A DNA stretch of 64,000 nucleotides from JACRBT01 sp964474285 (GTDB taxonomy: Bacteria; Chloroflexota; Dehalococcoidia; Tepidiformales; Tepidiformaceae), in the NCBI GenBank assembly GCA_964474285.1, contig CAYYSD010000002.1:4009-68008 (forward strand), given 5' to 3'. The position numbers and the translations under genes were made by a program. The stretch's first letter is position 1. Every line of letters starts with the position of its first letter. The notes under the pieces are model-generated. The model ran no database searches, had not been told where the DNA came from, and saw only the letters and a program-made list of their open reading frames with translations. Shown here piece by piece: positions 60,304-64,000 of this stretch.

Positions 60304-61608
60304 TCACGATGCCGCCTCGCCCGCTGACTCTGCCGCCAGCGCCCGCTCCGCATACGGCAGGAGCATCTGCATTGGCGTCACGGGAGAGCCGAGTGAGGCA
60401 CACACGCCGCGCAGCAGCCCCACCACCCTCCCGAGCAGGACGAGGTCCCCGGGGATCGCGTCCACCGGCGCGCGATTGAGCACGCTCCTGCGGCCCATCC
60501 CGGGATCAGGGCCGCCGCCGGCGCCGGCCGTTCGCGCGTCCAGGAACAGGCGCATCAGGTTCAGCATGTCCTCGGGCTCCCCGGAACGCGTGCGCACGCC
60601 GAGCTCTTCGAACGCGCGCACGACCCCGCCAGGGTCTCGCCTTGCTGAGGCGGCCACCAGCCGCGCGAACCCCATGCGTGAGGCCCCAGGCAGTTCTTTC
60701 GTCAGCCCGAAGTCGAGCAACGCGACGTCGCCGCCCGGAGTCACCAGCAGGTTGCCGGGGTGCGGGTCCGCCTGGAACAGGCCGTCCAGCAGGATCTGGT
60801 GGCCATACGCGGAGGTGATCGTCGCGGCCAGCGCCGCGCCGTGCTCGCCGGGGCGGGCGACATCGAGCAGCCGGCCACCTTCGACGAAGCCCGTGACCAG
60901 CACCCGTTCGCTCAGGAGGCCATCGATGACGTCGGGGACGACGATCCCTGGTAGCGCCGCCAGGTTCGCCTGGACCCGCCGGGTCATCTCCGCCTCGCGC
61001 CGGAAGTCCAGCTCGAGGGGCATCTGCGCGCCGAGTTCCTTCACGACGGTGCGGTAGTCGAAATTCGGCTCCCGCCGGGCAACCAGGTTCGACAGCGTGC
61101 GGAGGTTGCGGAGGTCGAGGCGGACCAGGTCGCGCACTTCGCGGTACTGCACCTTCACCGCCACCTCGCGCCCGCCGTGCGTCCGCGCCCGGTGGACCTG
61201 CGCCAACGAGGCCGCGGCCAGGGGCTCGTCGTCGAAGCGCTGGAACAGCTCGTCGATGGGCCGCCCCAGTTCGGCCTCGACGGTGGCCCGGATTTCGCGA
61301 GCGGGCCGCGCCGGCACCGCATCTTGCAGTCGCGCCAGGGAGCGCACGAACGGCTCCGGCACGAGGTCGGACCGTGTCCCGATGAACTGCCCCGTCTTGA
61401 TGTACAGCCCTTTGAGGTCGACCGCGGTCCTGTAGAACTTCTCGGCCACCTGTTCGTGGCGCGCCAGCCAGGCCGCCTCGGCCGCCTCGGGCGGCATGCC
61501 GCGTGCCCGCCGCTGCGTGCGCTTATACCCCAGGTAGACGCCGGCGCCCGTCCGGAGCACCCGCGCCGAACGCCTCAACCTGCGAACATGGTCCAGCATG
61601 CCGTCCAT
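60304..61608 (-). CDS. ABC1/UbiB (AarF)-family atypical kinase
   Basis: A 434-residue protein of the UbiB/ABC1 family. The KxGQ motif (YIKTGQFIGTR), the Ala-rich loop (LAAASLAQVHRA), the lysine strand (VAVKVQY), and LLDFGLTK are all present. The family supports isoprenoid-quinone or lipid biology through an unusual ATPase. No quinone genes are nearby. The first 35 residues are basic. Confidence 0.85.
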   Translation of the reverse strand: MDGMLDHVRRLRRSARVLRTGAGVYLGYKRTQRRARGMPPEAAEAAWLARHEQVAEKFYRTAVDLKGLYIKTGQFIGTRSDLVPEPFVRSLARLQDAVPARPAREIRATVEAELGRPIDELFQRFDDEPLAAASLAQVHRARTHGGREVAVKVQYREVRDLVRLDLRNLRTLSNLVARREPNFDYRTVVKELGAQMPLELDFRREAEMTRRVQANLAALPGIVVPDVIDGLLSERVLVTGFVEGGRLLDVARPGEHGAALAATITSAYGHQILLDGLFQADPHPGNLLVTPGGDVALLDFGLTKELPGASRMGFARLVAASARRDPGGVVRAFEELGVRTRSGEPEDMLNLMRLFLDARTAGAGGGPDPGMGRRSVLNRAPVDAIPGDLVLLGRVVGLLRGVCASLGSPVTPMQMLLPYAERALAAESAGEAAS

Positions 61609-61700
61609 TATGGCCTATGCGCCGAGAACCACCGGCCCGGCGCCGCAACGGTGACCGCGCCAGGCGCGCAAAACCCCGGCAGAGTCGGTACGGGGGAACG

Positions 61701-61775
61701 TGGAGCGGGAGACGAGGCTCGAACTCGCGACATCCTGCTTGGAAGGCAGGCGCTCTACCACTGAGCTACTCCCGC
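61701..61775 (-). tRNA. tRNA-Gly (TCC)
   Basis: Folds as a full cloverleaf on the minus strand. The acceptor is GCGGGAG with CTCCCGC, and the D arm is AGCTCAGTGGTAGAGC. The anticodon loop is CTTCCAA (anticodon TCC, reads GGA), and the T loop is TTCGAGC. The 3' CCA is encoded (61703-61701). Confidence 0.94.
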
Positions 61776-61841
61776 GTCGCAAACGGCGCGGCGCGCGCCC
61801 CAAAACACCGGGCGGGCCGTTTCAAAGTGTATCAGACGTCC

Positions 61842-62693
61842 TCAGTTCGGCATCGCGCGGAACTCCATCCGCACACCCAGCGTGCTCGCCGCGTCGGTCA
61901 CGAGGATCCCGGTCCCCTCTTCAACGATGCGGCCGCCCACGCGGTAGAGCCGGTCGCGCACCACTTCGAGGCTTGGAGCGCGGAGAATCAGGTGGAAGAG
62001 CCCCTCGCCCCGCTCGTTCCGCCATGCCCGTGCCGGGCTCGACTCCGTCAGGCCGTGGCGAAGCTGGAGGACGTTGCCGCGGGTGGCCGTCGCCTCCACC
62101 ACTTCATCATGGCCATCGTGGAAGGCGTGCCCGAAGGTGAGGCCGAGCTTCGTGTAGGTCTCCCGCGCCGCGTCCAGGTTGTCGACGGTCAGCGAGACGC
62201 CCATGACCGACCGAATGACGTGGGTGTTCGTGCTCACGTATTCGCGCCAGGGATGGCCTGCCCACGGGCCCAGGTCGTCGTGATCGGCGCGGTCGCCAAG
62301 GTAGAGCAGCAGCCCGTGCGTGTCCTTGGGGTGCAGGTGCCAGCCGGCACGGGGCGGCCCCTCCTTCTGGACGACGCGGATGCCGGTGTCTTCGATCGCC
62401 GCGTCGAGAGCGGCGTACTCGTGTTTCTCGATGTCCATGGTCAGCATGTGCCAGCCGGGCCCGGTGCGCTGGAGCAACCGGTACGCGGAGCTCTGGGGGT
62501 TGTACGGCTCTATCAGCTCGATCGTGGAGGTGTCGTGGAAGGCGTAAACCGCGTTGTTGAGCCCCGATCGGACGATGTTCACCCGCTCTGATGGATATGC
62601 ACCGAACATCTCGTACATCCAGCGCATGGCGGAGTCCATGTCCTGCACCAGGATCGCGGGCTGTGTGACCTGTTCGACCTTGAGGATGCTCAT
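61842..62693 (-). CDS. VOC-superfamily (glyoxalase/dioxygenase-like) protein
   Basis: A 283-residue protein of two VOC halves. The first strand set (VTQPAILVQDMDSAMRWMYEMFG) and the second (MGVSLTVDNLDAARETYTKLGLTFG) are typical betaalphabetabetabeta units. Metal residues may be His and Glu in LLIEP-type strands (TIELIEP) and RMEF. Likely a dioxygenase, lyase or CoA-ester epimerase-type enzyme. It overlaps the upstream crotonase gene by four bases (ATGA), so they act together. Confidence 0.75.
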   Translation of the reverse strand: MSILKVEQVTQPAILVQDMDSAMRWMYEMFGAYPSERVNIVRSGLNNAVYAFHDTSTIELIEPYNPQSSAYRLLQRTGPGWHMLTMDIEKHEYAALDAAIEDTGIRVVQKEGPPRAGWHLHPKDTHGLLLYLGDRADHDDLGPWAGHPWREYVSTNTHVIRSVMGVSLTVDNLDAARETYTKLGLTFGHAFHDGHDEVVEATATRGNVLQLRHGLTESSPARAWRNERGEGLFHLILRAPSLEVVRDRLYRVGGRIVEEGTGILVTDAASTLGVRMEFRAMPN

Positions 62694-63472
62694 CGCTTGA
62701 ACACCGGCTCGCGCTTTTCGAGGAAGGCCGCCCGCGCTTCGCGTGCATCCGGGTGCGCCCCCGAAAGAAGGTGCCGCCGCCCGTCGCGGTCGAGCGCCTC
62801 CGAGAAGCTCAGGCCCTCGTCCGCGTCGTTCAGATTCTCTTTGATGTGCTTGAGGGCTGTGGGCGAAAACCGCGTGAACTGAGCTGCGACCGTGCGCGCG
62901 TGCGCCATCAGATCCTCGTCAGGCAACACCTTTGCGACCAGCCCGATGCGCTCCGCTTCGTCCGCGAGTACCGGCCGGTTCGTCAGGTAAATCTCGCGCG
63001 CCCGCGCCGAACCCACAATCCGGGGCAGCGTCCATGTACCGCCGAAATCGCCCGAAAGCCCGACGTTCGCGTAGGCGCTCACGAATTTCGCGGAACTCGC
63101 GGCGTAGCGGATGTCCGCTGCGCATGCCCAGGCCAGCCCTGCGCCCGCGGCCGCGCCGTTGACCGCCGCGATCGTGGGCTTCGGCATCTCCCGCAAGTAC
63201 TGCGCCGATCGCACCAGCGCCCGCAGGACGCCGACGCGCGATTCGAACCCGCCCGGCCCGAGGATATCGCGCGCGTTCAGGTCCGCCCCCGCGCAAAACG
63301 CGCGACCGGCCCCGGTGAAGATGACCGCGCGTACCTCGTCGTCGCCCGCTGCCCGTTCCATCGCTTCGAGCGCGCCCTGCAGTAATTCGGCGTTCATCGA
63401 ATTGAGCCGTTCGGGCCGGTTGAGCGTGATCGTGGCGACGCCGCCTTCGACGTCATACAACACTTCGTCCAT
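62690..63472 (-). CDS. Enoyl-CoA hydratase/isomerase family protein
   Basis: A 260-residue crotonase. Oxyanion segments are RAFCAGADLNA and GAAAGAGLAWA, with GLSGDFGGTW where a hydratase has its second Glu (Asp here), pattern close to PaaG-type isomerases. It probably isomerises or hydrates a CoA ester ahead of the VOC enzyme encoded next. Start at 63472 is the ATG before the first strand (VLYDVEGGVATITLNRPER). Confidence 0.85.
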   Translation of the reverse strand: MDEVLYDVEGGVATITLNRPERLNSMNAELLQGALEAMERAAGDDEVRAVIFTGAGRAFCAGADLNARDILGPGGFESRVGVLRALVRSAQYLREMPKPTIAAVNGAAAGAGLAWACAADIRYAASSAKFVSAYANVGLSGDFGGTWTLPRIVGSARAREIYLTNRPVLADEAERIGLVAKVLPDEDLMAHARTVAAQFTRFSPTALKHIKENLNDADEGLSFSEALDRDGRRHLLSGAHPDAREARAAFLEKREPVFKR

Positions 63473-63593
63473 CGCTGATGTGACCCCCGTTGTTTCCCAC
63501 GCGGAACGTAAGCCGCCTCCGCCCGCCTGACAAGCGCCCCGGCGCCCGCCTTCCCGCGCTGTCCGTTCGGATGGCGTGACTTAGGCTAAGCCG

Positions 63594-64000
63594 ATGGTCG
63601 AACGACCCGCGGCTGCTGAGTCCAGGATGACGCCGGGTGGAGGCCTCGCCGTCGCGGCGGCAATTGTGGCCTTCGGTTTCCTCGGGTCGCGCTTGCTGGG
63701 CATCCTCCGCACTGTCGCCATCGCCGACGCCTTCGGCTCCAGCCCCGAACTGGCCGCCTACAACGTCGCCTTCCGCATCCCGGACTTCATCTTCCAGGTC
63801 CTCGCCGGCGCGACCCTCGGTAGCGCCTTCATCCCCGTCTTCGCCCGCATCTACCGGCGCGAGAGTTCGGACGAAGCGTGGAAGCTCGCCAGCAACGTCC
63901 TCACGGTTATCACCCTGGCTACCGCGGTGCTCTGCGTCGTAGCGTGGGTGCTCGCGCCCGTGCTTGTGCCGCTCACCGCCCCCGGCCTGGGCGAAGACGT
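63594..64000 (+). CDS. murJ: Lipid II flippase MurJ, N-terminal part (partial)
   Basis: The first 135 codons run off the window end. The protein starts with helix 1 and the MurJ signature GFLGSRLLGILRTVAIADAFG, then AAYNVAFRIPDFIFQVLAGATLGSAFIPVFAR. MurJ flips lipid-linked peptidoglycan precursor across the membrane. The remaining helices lie outside the window. The ATG at 63594 is the natural start. Confidence 0.85.
   Translation, partial: MVERPAAAESRMTPGGGLAVAAAIVAFGFLGSRLLGILRTVAIADAFGSSPELAAYNVAFRIPDFIFQVLAGATLGSAFIPVFARIYRRESSDEAWKLASNVLTVITLATAVLCVVAWVLAPVLVPLTAPGLGED

Noticed and set aside
1..64000. Insertion sequence, prophage or integrase in the window
   Set aside because: No transposase, integrase or phage structural gene is seen. 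Only a DUF3854 relic and the repeat array hint at past mobility.

Overview
This looks like part of a high-GC, GC-biased-codon bacterial chromosome, most probably a member of the Chloroflexota (Dehalococcoidia/Tepidiforma-like). The placement is inferred from gene content: Tat-targeted 'SRRR' solute-binding lipoproteins, a DUF1573-type CCPP protein, DUF2851, the GDKSPK micro-protein and a fabD-fabF-fabF-acpP block; no marker gene proves it. Two 10-N gaps (19364-19373, 24282-24291) show that the sequence is a scaffold, probably from a metagenome. No rRNA, insertion sequence, prophage or CRISPR array is visible. Two tRNA genes are present (Arg-CCT and Gly-TCC).

Layout. 1-3.2 kb: end of a beta-propeller-like gene, a PAP2-type phosphatase overlapping a GDPD-family phosphodiesterase, and an MFS exporter. 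3.3-10.1 kb: a copper/metal-response island. It holds a P1B-type ATPase with a His-rich N-terminus and an unusual CPD membrane motif, a cupredoxin, a SHOCT protein, a BlaI-type repressor coupled to an M56 protease, a PCYCGC protein, a DUF1573-like protein, and an ECF sigma factor with a CorE-like cysteine tail. 10.4-16 kb: a large ATP-binding LuxR regulator and three small secreted proteins of unknown function.

16.7-27.9 kb: a catabolic island. Three related crotonases, a hot-dog dehydratase-like protein, a peptide-type ABC importer (binding protein and two permeases, no ATPase) and a double CaiB CoA-transferase lie around a divergent promoter region. That region carries two perfect GGAAACGTTTCC palindromes, the expected target type of the LacI-family regulator that closes the island. 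27.9-35.3 kb: a second CoA-catabolic unit (nitroreductase, CaiB CoA-transferase, Cys-less thiolase and DUF35 partner) divergent from another Tat-lipoprotein binding protein, followed by a TetR regulator and an F420-type nitroreductase.

35.4-41.3 kb: a tandem array of about 160-bp repeats, then a tight three-gene operon encoding a 1007-residue protein with a C-terminal CHAT protease domain, a ComEC-like metallo-beta-lactamase-fold protein and a DUF2235 hydrolase. This is the best candidate for an undescribed system in the window, perhaps a conflict or defence module. 41.5-51.8 kb: a P2-type cation ATPase, a DUF4956/CotH pair, a secreted metallophosphoesterase, a membrane-anchored hydrolase, a BadF-type sugar kinase, a crotonase and a cupredoxin. 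52-56.5 kb: small proteins and the fatty-acid synthesis block. 56.6-64 kb: mixed housekeeping genes (hydrolase, TfoX-N, DUF2851, XRE regulator with its palindromic operator, UbiB-type kinase, VOC protein, crotonase) and the start of murJ.

Three gene relics are visible: a DUF3854 fragment at 3.3 kb, a CoA-transferase C-terminus at 17.7 kb and a kinase C-terminus at 47.6 kb.
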